IMG/VR virus record: IMGVR_UViG_3300044615_000901
Location: 1-26,144 of that record
Direction: 5' to 3' (one strand)
From: a virus
DNA length: 26,144 nt
The notes under the pieces are model-generated. The model worked only from the letters and a program-made list of their open reading frames with translations, ran no database searches and was not told the origin of the DNA. How positions within the stretch are numbered: position 1 is the first letter of the stretch; the number at the start of each line of letters is the position of its first letter. Below, piece after piece: positions 1-6,781 of the stretch. Made by a program: the position numbers and the translations under genes.

Positions 1-114
1 GATATTAATGTCAAATGTCCCACCTGCGGTGCCGAGGTCACCGCACCCATAACCTTTCCCGGAGGGTTCAAATCTCTTTTCGTTATTTCAGATATCTTTA
101 GAGAACTTCTTTGA
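1..114 (+). CDS. C-terminal end of a zinc-ribbon-like phage protein (possible gp26-type baseplate hub protein)
   Basis: This is the last 37 codons of a gene that begins before the window, and it ends at TGA 112-114. The visible peptide contains a CPTCGAEV segment (Cys-x-x-Cys) followed by a hydrophobic stretch with Pro and Phe, then a short helical end. Cys-pair segments followed by a Pro/Phe-rich strand occur near the C-terminus of gp26-like baseplate hub assembly proteins of T4-type phages. That comparison is from memory and the fragment is short. The next small gene follows after 13 bases. A generic zinc-ribbon protein is equally possible. Confidence 0.45.
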   Translation, partial: DINVKCPTCGAEVTAPITFPGGFKSLFVISDIFRELL

Positions 115-127
115 TTTGAAGTTTAGA

Positions 128-286
128 ATGTGGAAAGAACACGGTCTTGATCCCAATTGGATTGAGTCTATTCCATTCTATGAATATCAAATTTGGATTG
201 ATAAGCTAAACGATGCAGTAGATAAGGAAAACAAAGAAGCATTGTCCGAGGCTGGTCAGATTGAGCTATTTAATTTTTCTAAATAG
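128..286 (+). CDS. Small protein of 52 aa downstream of the hub-like gene
   Basis: A short open frame beginning MWKEHGLDPNWIESIPFYEY and ending at TAG 284-286. The peptide is rich in Trp, Tyr and charged residues and reads as a real helical protein, not low-complexity noise. The ATG follows an A-rich sequence (tttagaatg). A TTG at 116 in the same frame would add four residues, and the frame stays open further upstream inside the previous gene. In T4-type phages a small protein commonly follows the gp26-like gene, so it could be a baseplate assembly partner. This rests on position only and I do not recognise the family. Confidence 0.55.
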   Translation: MWKEHGLDPNWIESIPFYEYQIWIDKLNDAVDKENKEALSEAGQIELFNFSK

Positions 287-295
287 TGTTTTTCT

Positions 296-304
296 GATAT
301 ATAA
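296..304 (+). promoter_or_regulatory. Late-type promoter motif GATATATAA
   Basis: The sequence ctGATATATAAAGAAAA lies in the short gap before the 320 gene, with the motif starting 24 bases upstream of the ATG. It resembles the T4 late -10 element TATAAATA and recurs before several other genes in the window. No -35 element is evident, as expected for a gp55-type promoter. Confidence 0.5.
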
Positions 305-319
305 AGAAAAAAGTCCAGA

Positions 320-1714
320 ATGGATTCTTCTAGAGAGTTACTTAAACAATTATCCGACCTTACTCGAAATATAGATTCTTTAACCAAAGAGATTAAAGAA
401 AGTAATTCGAATAATTCTTCCGCCATTAAGAAAATGTCGGGTGTAGCATCTTCTGGTGGTAGTTCAAACTCAGGATCTGCTAAAAATACTGGTGCTGGTT
501 CTCCTTCCGGTACTGCTTCAAATACAGGTAGTGCTGCTAGCTCTACTTCAAATACTCCTTCTGGAAACAAAGACTCTCAGAAAAATCCGGATAAAAATTC
601 GGAAAACCCACCACAGGAGAAGAAGAAAAATTCTGCATTAGATTTTTTAAAGTCTGCAGGAAAGGCTGCTTTCAGTTCCAAAGGTGTTGATTTCATACAG
701 TCTAAGCTACAGGAAAAAGGAATAAATGTAGACCGCCAGACGATCGCGAAAGGAGCTTCTAAAGTTTCTGATTTATCTAAGCTAAAAGAAAAAGAGAAGG
801 TGAAAGAGGCAGAAAAGGAAGAGACTAAATCTGAAGAGAAGAAAGAGGAAAATAAATTTAAAATCTCGGATCTCAATCCTCTTAATCTTTTCAAGAAAAA
901 TAAGGAAACCCCGGAAACAGGAAAAGAGGGAGAAAAAGGTAATGATCTTGCTAAAGAGGGTAAAGGATTTTTTGATAAATTATCCGAAAGAATTTCTGGT
1001 GTTAAAAAAGAAAATGAAGAAAAATCCGAAAAGAAATCAGAAGAGAAAAAAGAAAGTCCAAAGCTTAGTGTAATTGATAAAGTAAAATCTCTCTTTGATA
1101 AAAAGAAAGAGGAAACTCTAGCGGGTAAAGAATCTAAGGAGTCAAAAGAGGAATCAAAACTAGCTTCCCTAATTAAATTTTCGTCTGAAACTCTCTCCGG
1201 AGGAGATGGAAATAAAGATAAAGGATCCGGAACCGATAAAAAAGGAGAGGGGAAAACAAAGACTGAGTACGAGGAAAAATTCGATAGGATGAAGTCCAAA
1301 CTTAAATCTACCTTTGACACACTTACAGGAAAGAAAAAACCAGAAGAATCCCAGGCAGAAGGATCTTCCGACATGAAGAAAGAATCTACGAGTTTAAAAA
1401 ATCTTTCTAATAAAACCGATCAGACTCAACAAAAAACGGAGGAGGCTAAACCAGCTACTCCATCAGAACCCGTGGCTGCACCCAAACCTTCCGATGCACC
1501 AAAAACCGAATCTACTTCTAGTAGCACTTCGGGTTCTTCCGACTCTATGAAATCCTCTACTTCCTCTAAGTCTGCACCTGCAGAAGGAGCAATAACTTCC
1601 CAGGATATACAAGATATTAAAGCTCTACTTTCCGCAATGAATGCAACATTAAATGGTCCTTTAATGATCAAAGACAATAAGCCATTTAGACCAAAATCTA
1701 GCATGCTAGAATAA
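320..1714 (+). CDS. Lys/Glu/Ser-rich low-complexity phage protein with conserved-looking ends
   Basis: A 464-aa protein with no recognised family. Residues 1-40 form a likely coiled coil (MDSSRELLKQLSDLTRNIDS). A Ser/Gly/Asn/Thr-rich linker follows at about 48-90. A long, highly charged Lys/Glu region with short hydrophobic islands (for example DFLKSAGKAAF and LNPLNLFKK) runs to about 370, then a Ser/Thr/Pro/Ala linker. The last 40 residues are ordered, with a helix ending in MNATLNGPLMIKDNKPFRP. The layout suggests a flexible tether between two small folded ends, as in some virion or tail-assembly proteins. It follows hub-like genes and has its own late-type motif upstream, so a structural role is inferred. 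Long antisense frames here come from its biased composition. Confidence 0.85.
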   Translation: MDSSRELLKQLSDLTRNIDSLTKEIKESNSNNSSAIKKMSGVASSGGSSNSGSAKNTGAGSPSGTASNTGSAASSTSNTPSGNKDSQKNPDKNSENPPQEKKKNSALDFLKSAGKAAFSSKGVDFIQSKLQEKGINVDRQTIAKGASKVSDLSKLKEKEKVKEAEKEETKSEEKKEENKFKISDLNPLNLFKKNKETPETGKEGEKGNDLAKEGKGFFDKLSERISGVKKENEEKSEKKSEEKKESPKLSVIDKVKSLFDKKKEETLAGKESKESKEESKLASLIKFSSETLSGGDGNKDKGSGTDKKGEGKTKTEYEEKFDRMKSKLKSTFDTLTGKKKPEESQAEGSSDMKKESTSLKNLSNKTDQTQQKTEEAKPATPSEPVAAPKPSDAPKTESTSSSTSGSSDSMKSSTSSKSAPAEGAITSQDIQDIKALLSAMNATLNGPLMIKDNKPFRPKSSMLE

Positions 1715-1732
1715 ATTTCGAATAAATTTCGA
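1711..1732 (+). repeat. Perfect tandem 11-bp repeat ATAAATTTCGA
   Basis: Two exact copies of ATAAATTTCGA lie back to back. They span the stop codon of the preceding gene and end 14 bases before the promoter motif of the deaminase gene. Each copy carries the self-complementary core TTCGAA or close to it. Just upstream, 1697-1710 is a perfect 14-bp palindrome at the gene end. The repeat could be an operator or simply A/T-rich slippage. Confidence 0.55.
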
Positions 1733-1746
1733 AAAATTAGAAACTG

Positions 1747-1758
1747 GTCCGTATATTT
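1747..1758 (+). promoter_or_regulatory. CCGTATATT-type promoter motif before the dCMP deaminase gene
   Basis: GTCCGTATATTT lies 40 bases before the ATG at 1787. Near-identical sequences (GACCGTATATTC) stand before the DNA ligase gene and the Fpg-like gene. All three are intergenic, in the same orientation, and precede DNA-metabolism genes. I infer a middle- or early-class promoter distinct from the GATATATAA class. Confidence 0.5.
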
Positions 1759-1786
1759 CATTATAAAGTGAAATAACAAATACATA

Positions 1787-2347
1787 ATGTTTATAAACGA
1801 TCGACAAAAAATAGAATTTTTAGAGCTCTCCTTTGGGGATACGGAAAAGATATCTTCCAATTTCTGGAAAGCTTCTCCTGAAGATATGAGCTTTCGATAC
1901 GGAAGTTCTATTGACTCCCTGAAATTGGACGAGAAGACACAAAAGACGGATTTAGTCTATCTTAAGATGGCAGAAATCTGGGGAACTAATTCACACTGCA
2001 AGAGAATGCAGGTAGGATGCTTAATGGTTAAAAATAAATCTATCATTTCGGATGGATATAACGGGAGTCCTTCGGGATTTCCAAATAAGTGTGAAGACGA
2101 TGGAAACACCACCCTACCGTATGTTCTTCATGCAGAAGCAAATGCAATTACTAAGTTGGCAAAGAGCACAAACAGTTCAGACGGATCTACTGTCTATATT
2201 ACAGCTTCACCTTGTTTTGAGTGTTCTAAACTCATTATCCAGTCGGGAATCAAAAGGGTGGTATTTAAAGATCTTTACAGAAAAACAGAATCACTTAGCT
2301 TCTTGTTCCAAGCAGGAATTGAAGTGGTTAGAATTGGAGAATTATAA
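1787..2347 (+). CDS. cd: dCMP deaminase
   Basis: Deaminates dCMP to dUMP, feeding thymidylate synthesis in the phage nucleotide pathway. The 186-aa protein carries the zinc-dependent cytidine/deoxycytidylate deaminase signature. HAE at residues 115-117 supplies a zinc ligand and the catalytic Glu, and PCFEC at 142-146 supplies the two Cys ligands. The GYNGSPSGF segment (90-98) is typical of the dCMP-specific branch. Length is close to the T4 enzyme (193 aa). The first 55 residues precede the usual domain start. The ATG at 1787 is chosen because a promoter-like motif sits 40 bases upstream and the frame is continuous. A later start would remove this extension but leave the catalytic domain. 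Confidence 0.92.
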   Translation: MFINDRQKIEFLELSFGDTEKISSNFWKASPEDMSFRYGSSIDSLKLDEKTQKTDLVYLKMAEIWGTNSHCKRMQVGCLMVKNKSIISDGYNGSPSGFPNKCEDDGNTTLPYVLHAEANAITKLAKSTNSSDGSTVYITASPCFECSKLIIQSGIKRVVFKDLYRKTESLSFLFQAGIEVVRIGEL

Positions 2348-2350
2348 AAT

Positions 2351-2359
2351 TATAAACTA
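2351..2359 (+). promoter_or_regulatory. Possible late-type promoter TATAAACTA before the sigma gene
   Basis: The ten bases TTATAAACTA occur here, 26 bases before the sigma-factor ATG, and again at 3002-3011 before the next gene. They resemble TATAAATA, but such A/T strings are common in this genome. Confidence 0.3.
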
Positions 2360-2376
2360 AGAAAATATACAGAGAA

Positions 2377-2988
2377 ATGCAAAAAGAAATTAAGAAAGAG
2401 AAGAACATTCAGGTACTTGCAAACAATTTTATTGAGACCAAAGATGAAAGAAGTTTTAAATCACTCTACGAAAGAGTTAAACCTGGAGTGTTGAATCACT
2501 GCTATGGAATTTTAAAAGATACTGAACTAGCGGAGGATGCATTCCTAAATGCAATGGCCAAGGTCTGGCAAAAGATAGATCAATATGACAATTCAAGAGG
2601 TAATTTTTCCACGTGGTGCTACAATATCGCTAGAAACGAATCTCTCTTATTGTTAAAAACAAGAAAGAAGTATGTTCATTTATCTTTAGAAGATCTGGAT
2701 TATTCTTCGTCCAAGAACGAGGAGAAGAACCCATCCTATTCTATAGAGGAAGATCCCCTTTGGAAGTTTGCCAACGAAGGAGATTCAATAGATGACATGT
2801 ACGAAACTGCCATCGAAGAAATTAGGTCCCTCCCTTCCCTCTATCGAGACATTATGATTGATAGAGAAATCAATGGAATGAAATATAAAGACATAGCAGA
2901 AAAATACGGAATCAAAAAGAGGTCCATTGCTACCAGAATTAGACGAGCTAGAAATAAAATTCGTTTAAAGATGGAAGAAAATAAATAA
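2377..2988 (+). CDS. ECF-like sigma-70 family RNA polymerase sigma factor
   Basis: A 203-aa protein with the two-domain layout of ECF/group 4 sigma factors. Region 2 (about 25-97) reads through LKDTELAEDAFLNAMAKVW and the FSTWCYNIARNESL core that contacts the -10 element. Region 4 (about 143-198) contains a helix-turn-helix with LPSLYRDIM and YKDIAEKYGI. An acidic Ser-rich linker joins them. It would redirect host RNA polymerase to phage promoters. T4 itself has no such protein, and its late sigma gp55 is a different lineage that is also present in this window at 11627. ECF sigmas are abundant in Bacteroidota, so acquisition from a host is plausible. Its cognate promoter is not known, and the CCGTATATT motif is a candidate. 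Confidence 0.88.
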   Translation: MQKEIKKEKNIQVLANNFIETKDERSFKSLYERVKPGVLNHCYGILKDTELAEDAFLNAMAKVWQKIDQYDNSRGNFSTWCYNIARNESLLLLKTRKKYVHLSLEDLDYSSSKNEEKNPSYSIEEDPLWKFANEGDSIDDMYETAIEEIRSLPSLYRDIMIDREINGMKYKDIAEKYGIKKRSIATRIRRARNKIRLKMEENK

Positions 2989-3002
2989 TTTTGACTATAA
3001 CT

Positions 3003-3010
3003 TATAAACT
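3003..3010 (+). promoter_or_regulatory. Possible promoter TATAAACT before the 3017 gene
   Basis: ACTATAACTTATAAACTA fills the gap after the sigma gene. It contains the same TTATAAACTA decamer seen at 2350-2359, 14 bases before the ATG. The segment ATAACTTATA also recurs before the UvsE-like gene near 22584. Confidence 0.28.
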
Positions 3011-3016
3011 ACCTTT

Positions 3017-3457
3017 ATGTTCAGAATTTTTAAAGTATTAAAAGAAATAAGTCTATATAGGGAGTATCTGAAGGTAATTAAAAAAGAGTCTTTGGATTCT
3101 CCAGAATGGAGCAGACTTAGATTGAGAAGAGACTGGTTTGGTAGAATCTACACAGTCTTTAATCTTCCCCCTGAAGTTACAAAGTCTCCAGATTTTCCAA
3201 AATATGCTAGACCAGCATTTGTTTTTGACCAGATTAAACCTATCAACGAATATCTAACCAAACTAAGACTCCAGGAGCTGATTGCTCCCCTTATGAATCC
3301 TGTAGAAGGAACCGACGAAGAATCTTTCTTGGTGGTTTATTCCTTTGTTTTCAGACAGGTTTCCCTCCTTTGGATTCTAAGATTGATCATTGAAATTTCC
3401 TTAATTGTTCTAGCGTTTAATCACTGGGGCTGGATTCTATCTTTCTTTGGAAAATAA
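3017..3457 (+). CDS. Membrane-anchored phage protein of unknown function
   Basis: A 146-aa protein that I cannot assign. The first 100 residues are soluble and basic, with a Trp/Arg-rich stretch (SRLRLRRDWFGRIYTVFNLP, 32-51) and a Pro-rich middle. The end is strongly hydrophobic: residues about 116-143 form one long or two short membrane segments with Trp residues at the boundary. It would be anchored in the inner membrane with its N-terminal domain probably cytoplasmic. It lies between the sigma factor and the nuclease gene, four bases before the latter, so the three are likely co-transcribed. Confidence 0.75.
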   Translation: MFRIFKVLKEISLYREYLKVIKKESLDSPEWSRLRLRRDWFGRIYTVFNLPPEVTKSPDFPKYARPAFVFDQIKPINEYLTKLRLQELIAPLMNPVEGTDEESFLVVYSFVFRQVSLLWILRLIIEISLIVLAFNHWGWILSFFGK

Positions 3458-3460
3458 GAT

Positions 3461-4264
3461 ATGGATTTAAGACCTATTAGAAATGATCTAATACAAAAGC
3501 TTTCAGTTTTCAAAGATCCAAACTTTATCTTTGAGGAAGAAGCTCATACTTATCACTATAGGGACATAAAGTATGACTCAGTAACTTCCTATATCAAGAG
3601 ATTTAAAACTCCGTTTGATAAAGAATATTGGTCCAAAAAGAAAGCAGCAGAGAGAGGAGTTGAAGTCTCAGTTGTTTTGGATGAATGGCAGGGAAAAGCA
3701 GATGTTGCAAATGATCTTGGAACCAGAGTCCATAAATGGATAGAAGATTTTTGGAGTGGAAATTCTAGAGAACTAACCAGTGAAGATGATGAAGCTTTTG
3801 TCGAAAGAATTAGCAAGTTTATGGACCTTTATGAGAAAAGATTTAAAAACCTAGTTCCATTAACCTCTGAGCTTAAAATATTTTGTAGAAAATGGAGACT
3901 TGCAGGAACTATTGACCAACCCTTTTTGATGTGGGACGAAAAACAAAATAAGGTTCTTTTCTTGATCGGAGACTGGAAGACAAACAAGGAATTTAGATTT
4001 GATGACCACCCAAGAGGAAGATACAAGAAACTTCTACATCCCTTTTCTCATTTATGGGAAAATCATCTAAATGAATATTCTATACAGGTTAGTCTATATA
4101 GACTTATGCTGGAGGAGGAGATTGGAATAGAATCTCATGGAGGATTCCTCTGTCACATTGGACCAGAAGGACCTGCTAAGATCCACCCAATCAAAGATCT
4201 GAGAGAACCTTTGAGGGTTTATCTACAACACAACAGGGAAGAATTTGATATATTTTCAGTCTGA
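3461..4264 (+). CDS. PD-(D/E)XK family nuclease, RecB/Cas4-like exonuclease
   Basis: A 267-aa predicted DNA nuclease. The motifs of the RecB-type branch appear in order: GTRVH at 87-91 (GxxxH motif), Glu137, GTID at 149-152 with Asp152, GDWKTNK at 170-176 giving the D-x-K pair Asp171 and Lys173, and QVSLY at 209-213 (QxxxY helix). This is the usual catalytic set for two-metal DNA hydrolysis. There is no helicase domain or four-Cys cluster, so it is neither a full RecB nor a canonical Fe-S Cas4. In phages such stand-alone enzymes act in recombination or host DNA breakdown. Which applies here cannot be read from sequence. Confidence 0.85.
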   Translation: MDLRPIRNDLIQKLSVFKDPNFIFEEEAHTYHYRDIKYDSVTSYIKRFKTPFDKEYWSKKKAAERGVEVSVVLDEWQGKADVANDLGTRVHKWIEDFWSGNSRELTSEDDEAFVERISKFMDLYEKRFKNLVPLTSELKIFCRKWRLAGTIDQPFLMWDEKQNKVLFLIGDWKTNKEFRFDDHPRGRYKKLLHPFSHLWENHLNEYSIQVSLYRLMLEEEIGIESHGGFLCHIGPEGPAKIHPIKDLREPLRVYLQHNREEFDIFSV

Positions 4265-4281
4265 GTGAAACTTTTTAATCT

Positions 4282-4291
4282 GATATAAATA
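4282..4291 (+). promoter_or_regulatory. Late-type promoter motif GATATAAATA
   Basis: tctGATATAAATAAAA lies in the 45-base gap before the 4310 gene, 28 bases upstream of its ATG. It includes an exact TATAAATA, the T4 late promoter consensus. Confidence 0.6.
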
Positions 4292-4309
4292 AAATAATAA
4301 AATTATAAA

Positions 4310-4840
4310 ATGACCAACAAGAAATCAAACACTACTACGCCTCTTGCTTCTAGCGAAATTCCAACAAGTTTTGCTGGTGCTTCTGTCGATTTTTCAGAAA
4401 GTTTTATCGACACACTGGATCACAAGAAGATCAAGTCCATCGAGGACCAGATTCAAGATCTAAAAGAAAAGAATTCTAAGAAAGTTTATGCAGTAAAAAT
4501 GACTGCAGATCTTTTAGTCACCTTAATTGACTTTATTGAGAAAAATGCAGAATGGTCACAAACTGAATCTTTGGGAGTAATCGAGGTGCATAAAATCCTT
4601 TCAGGTCTTAAAAAAGAAGGAGTAAAAGACAATACGATTTTCATTGAATCTCTTCCACTGGAGGCAACCCACTATTTTCTTTCCAAAGTTAGAGGAAAAG
4701 GTTTAAAAGAAGCTCAAAATTTTATTTCTCTTTTTAAACCAATTTCAATCGCACTCGAGGAAGTTAAAAAGGATGCAGAAGCTATCCAATCATTAGAAAA
4801 AGACCTGGTAGCTGCTCAGCAAGGAATTCAAACTGCTTAA
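4310..4840 (+). CDS. Soluble helical protein of unknown function
   Basis: A 176-aa protein of no recognised family. It has a Ser/Thr-rich start, a helical region with coiled-coil character near 40-58 (KIKSIEDQIQDLKEK), a compact helical domain at about 60-150, and an Ala/Gln-rich helix at the end. No catalytic motif, signal peptide or membrane segment is visible. It stands alone between a T4-late-like promoter and a strong terminator, so it is probably a single-gene late transcript. A virion or assembly role is inferred from that position only. Confidence 0.75.
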   Translation: MTNKKSNTTTPLASSEIPTSFAGASVDFSESFIDTLDHKKIKSIEDQIQDLKEKNSKKVYAVKMTADLLVTLIDFIEKNAEWSQTESLGVIEVHKILSGLKKEGVKDNTIFIESLPLEATHYFLSKVRGKGLKEAQNFISLFKPISIALEEVKKDAEAIQSLEKDLVAAQQGIQTA

Positions 4841-4856
4841 TCTTAATATCTTTCGT

Positions 4857-4885
4857 AAAAAGAGCACGATAAGTGCTCTTTTTCG
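4857..4885 (+). terminator. Rho-independent terminator
   Basis: A perfect 11-bp stem (4857-4867 with 4873-4883) encloses the five-base loop GATAA, and the 3' arm runs into TTTTTCG. It closes the 4310 transcript 16 bases after its stop. The stem is A/U-rich at its base and could also terminate leftward transcripts. Confidence 0.88.
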
Positions 4886-4912
4886 TTTTATCGGGGTATT
4901 TATTTTTTCAGG

Positions 4913-4921
4913 GATATATAC
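4913..4921 (+). promoter_or_regulatory. Late-type promoter motif GATATATAC
   Basis: cagGGATATATACATAATATAA lies about 30 bases after the terminator and 32 bases before the ATG at 4945, so it would start the next transcription unit. Confidence 0.45.
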
Positions 4922-4944
4922 ATAATATAATTAAAAATCAAGTC

Positions 4945-5235
4945 ATGAATAAAGTAGACAATTTTTTATCGAAGCACGGGACAAAAATTATCATAGTTCT
5001 TCTGCTTCTTACTTACCTTAAATCTTGCGGAACTAGTTCTGAACTACACAAGGTTAAAAAAGAATTCCAATCTCAAAAGACTGTTATTGATGCTCTTCCA
5101 ACCCGCAAGGATGTTGAGATCGAGGGTTTAAAAGCAGAGAAAAGAATGATCCAGTCCGTTGACAGAAAAATTCTAGATGTTAATAGACAATCTGAGATCG
5201 ACCTAGAAATTAAGAAACTACAGACTAAGAACTAA
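4945..5235 (+). CDS. Small single-pass membrane protein with coiled-coil tail
   Basis: A 96-aa protein starting MNKVDNFLSKHGTK. One membrane segment lies at about 13-30 (KIIIVLLLLTYLKSCG), followed by a charged helical region (35-96) with coiled-coil periodicity. The Cys after the membrane segment is not in a convincing lipobox. An in-frame GTG at 4873 would add 24 residues but lies inside the terminator hairpin. The ATG at 4945 is preferred because it follows a promoter-like motif. Its stop overlaps the next ATG by one base (TAATG), so translation of the two membrane proteins is probably coupled. Confidence 0.75.
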   Translation: MNKVDNFLSKHGTKIIIVLLLLTYLKSCGTSSELHKVKKEFQSQKTVIDALPTRKDVEIEGLKAEKRMIQSVDRKILDVNRQSEIDLEIKKLQTKN

Positions 5236-6098
5236 TGAAAAACAAACTTGTACATAGGTTCATTATTGGAACTTTTGTGTCCTTGTATTTGCTTGTTAGT
5301 ATCATTTCTACTATTCACGTAATAGAATTCTTCGAGCTGTCTAACCCATATTGGTTAGCAGTTTCTCTTGCAATCGGATTCGAATTAGGTGCAGCAGCTT
5401 CATTAGCTTCTTTGATTATTCTGGATAGAATGAACAAAACACTAGTCTGGATGCTATTTGGCGCTATTACTCTCATGCAGATGCAGGGTAACATGTACTA
5501 TGCATTCGTGCATATGGAGAATTTTCAGGGGTGGTCTGAATTGTTTGGTCTTATAGAAGAGGACATCGTTTACCAGAAGAGAGTCTTATCTGCTGTTTCT
5601 GGAGCAATTCTTCCTTTAGTAGCCCTTGGATTTATTAAGTCTCTGGTTGATTATATTAAACCACAATCAGAATCTGTAGTAAATGAAGATCCTAAAATAG
5701 AAGAAATCCCAACTGAGATCAAAAAGGAAGAAATTTATACCTCAGAGGATTTAGAAGAGATTAAGGAATGGGATGCAACATTAATGGATGGTTTGGAAGA
5801 AGAGCCGGCTGAAAAGGTTGAAGAAAGAGACGAGGATCACGAATTAGATATAGTTCTAAATGAGATGGTGGAGAATCCTGAAGAAACCACCGAAACCAAT
5901 CCAGAAGATAACAAGGACAATAATTCTTCTAACACCATAGGAGGATATTATGGGGATGTTCTTATTGACGGTAATGGACCTTCGGTTGAGATCGAAGAAA
6001 ATCAGATCCTTCCGGTCAACTCAAACGTTCCAAAACAAAAAAATACTGGGATCATAGATAACTCTGGAAGTGTTCATCTAAACCCAATGAGCTTATAA
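5235..6098 (+). CDS. Four-pass membrane protein with long acidic cytoplasmic-type tail
   Basis: A 287-aa protein without a recognised family. Residues 8-30, 38-62, 68-86 and 116-137 are hydrophobic helices, and Glu50 and Asp64 lie within or beside the second. From about 145 the protein is hydrophilic, highly Glu/Asp/Asn-rich and probably disordered. The last 40 residues contain Gly and Pro. It starts in a TAATG overlap with the previous small membrane protein, suggesting that the two act together in the inner membrane. It is too large and lacks the features for a typical holin. Its place next to virion-type genes could mean a role in adsorption, exclusion or assembly, but the sequence does not decide. 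Confidence 0.78.
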   Translation: MKNKLVHRFIIGTFVSLYLLVSIISTIHVIEFFELSNPYWLAVSLAIGFELGAAASLASLIILDRMNKTLVWMLFGAITLMQMQGNMYYAFVHMENFQGWSELFGLIEEDIVYQKRVLSAVSGAILPLVALGFIKSLVDYIKPQSESVVNEDPKIEEIPTEIKKEEIYTSEDLEEIKEWDATLMDGLEEEPAEKVEERDEDHELDIVLNEMVENPEETTETNPEDNKDNNSSNTIGGYYGDVLIDGNGPSVEIEENQILPVNSNVPKQKNTGIIDNSGSVHLNPMSL

Positions 6099-6100
6099 AA

Positions 6101-6781
6101 ATGTCAGCAACAGGAGAATTTGCGTCCTATTTAGGAACAACAGGATATAATTATGATGGAGGTAATGCTTATAATACTAGCCTTCTGAAAGTAGCGGACG
6201 GAGACAGTACTCCAGTCCTTCCCCCTGGTGCTTCTGCAGCTTTTTTGGTTGACTATGCAATCATAGCAGTAAATAAAACTGCATTAAGAAGAGTAAATTT
6301 AACTTTTGCTGACTTTAATGACCCTCATAACGTTAGATTCTACAATACAGCTATTAATGTTTCCTGGCAAAAATACACCGAGGAAACTTTAAATCTAGTT
6401 TCTTTCTTCCACCCTATTCAATCTTTTAGCAACTATCAGAAGCAAACTTTTAATATTGCTCCATTATCTTCCATAAACTTTGACGTTGGAAACTTTGACG
6501 AGACATACGGAGAAGTTAGTCTTCTGATGGCACAAGCAGAATATCTCCCTCATCTAGTAGAAGATCCTTATAACATCATATATTGGAATTATAAAAATTC
6601 TCCTAGATATGCAATGGGACAGTTCATGGTTTTAACTGGTGCGGTTAAAACAACTTCCAATTGGAAGGGCTGGCAGGTGGATCCAAGCTTAGAACCAGAC
6701 TATGATGGGATTACCCCCGGATTTGTATTCACTAATCCCACCGATTTCTCGGTAAGACTATCAATATTAACAGCTAACTAA
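6101..6781 (+). CDS. Putative virion protein A of a paralogous pair
   Basis: A 226-aa protein rich in Asn, Tyr, Thr and aromatic residues with alternating hydrophobic strands, typical of beta-sandwich surface or virion proteins. No signal peptide is present. The C-terminal part contains GQFMVLTG (around 172-179), a GW pair, and a PGFVFTNPTDF segment with a final hydrophobic strand. The next gene's product shows the same elements in the same order, so the two appear to be paralogs. It begins two bases after the previous stop and ends in a TAATG overlap with its paralog. Function beyond probable virion structure is not known. Confidence 0.78.
   Translation: MSATGEFASYLGTTGYNYDGGNAYNTSLLKVADGDSTPVLPPGASAAFLVDYAIIAVNKTALRRVNLTFADFNDPHNVRFYNTAINVSWQKYTEETLNLVSFFHPIQSFSNYQKQTFNIAPLSSINFDVGNFDETYGEVSLLMAQAEYLPHLVEDPYNIIYWNYKNSPRYAMGQFMVLTGAVKTTSNWKGWQVDPSLEPDYDGITPGFVFTNPTDFSVRLSILTAN

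Noticed and set aside
577-1374. 265-codon open frame on the minus strand
   Set aside because: It is antisense to the Lys/Glu/Ser-rich gene and its Ser/Phe/Leu-rich product is what the complement of such biased codons gives. It has no start context and no recognisable motif.
1426-1860. 144-codon minus-strand frame across a gene boundary
   Set aside because: It runs antisense to the end of one supported gene and the start of another, through the promoter motif at 1747. Its composition is a shadow of those genes.
4873-4944. GTG start giving a longer membrane protein
   Set aside because: The GTG lies in the 3' arm of a strong terminator hairpin and upstream of the promoter-like motif, so it would not be on the main transcript. 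The ATG at 4945 fits better.
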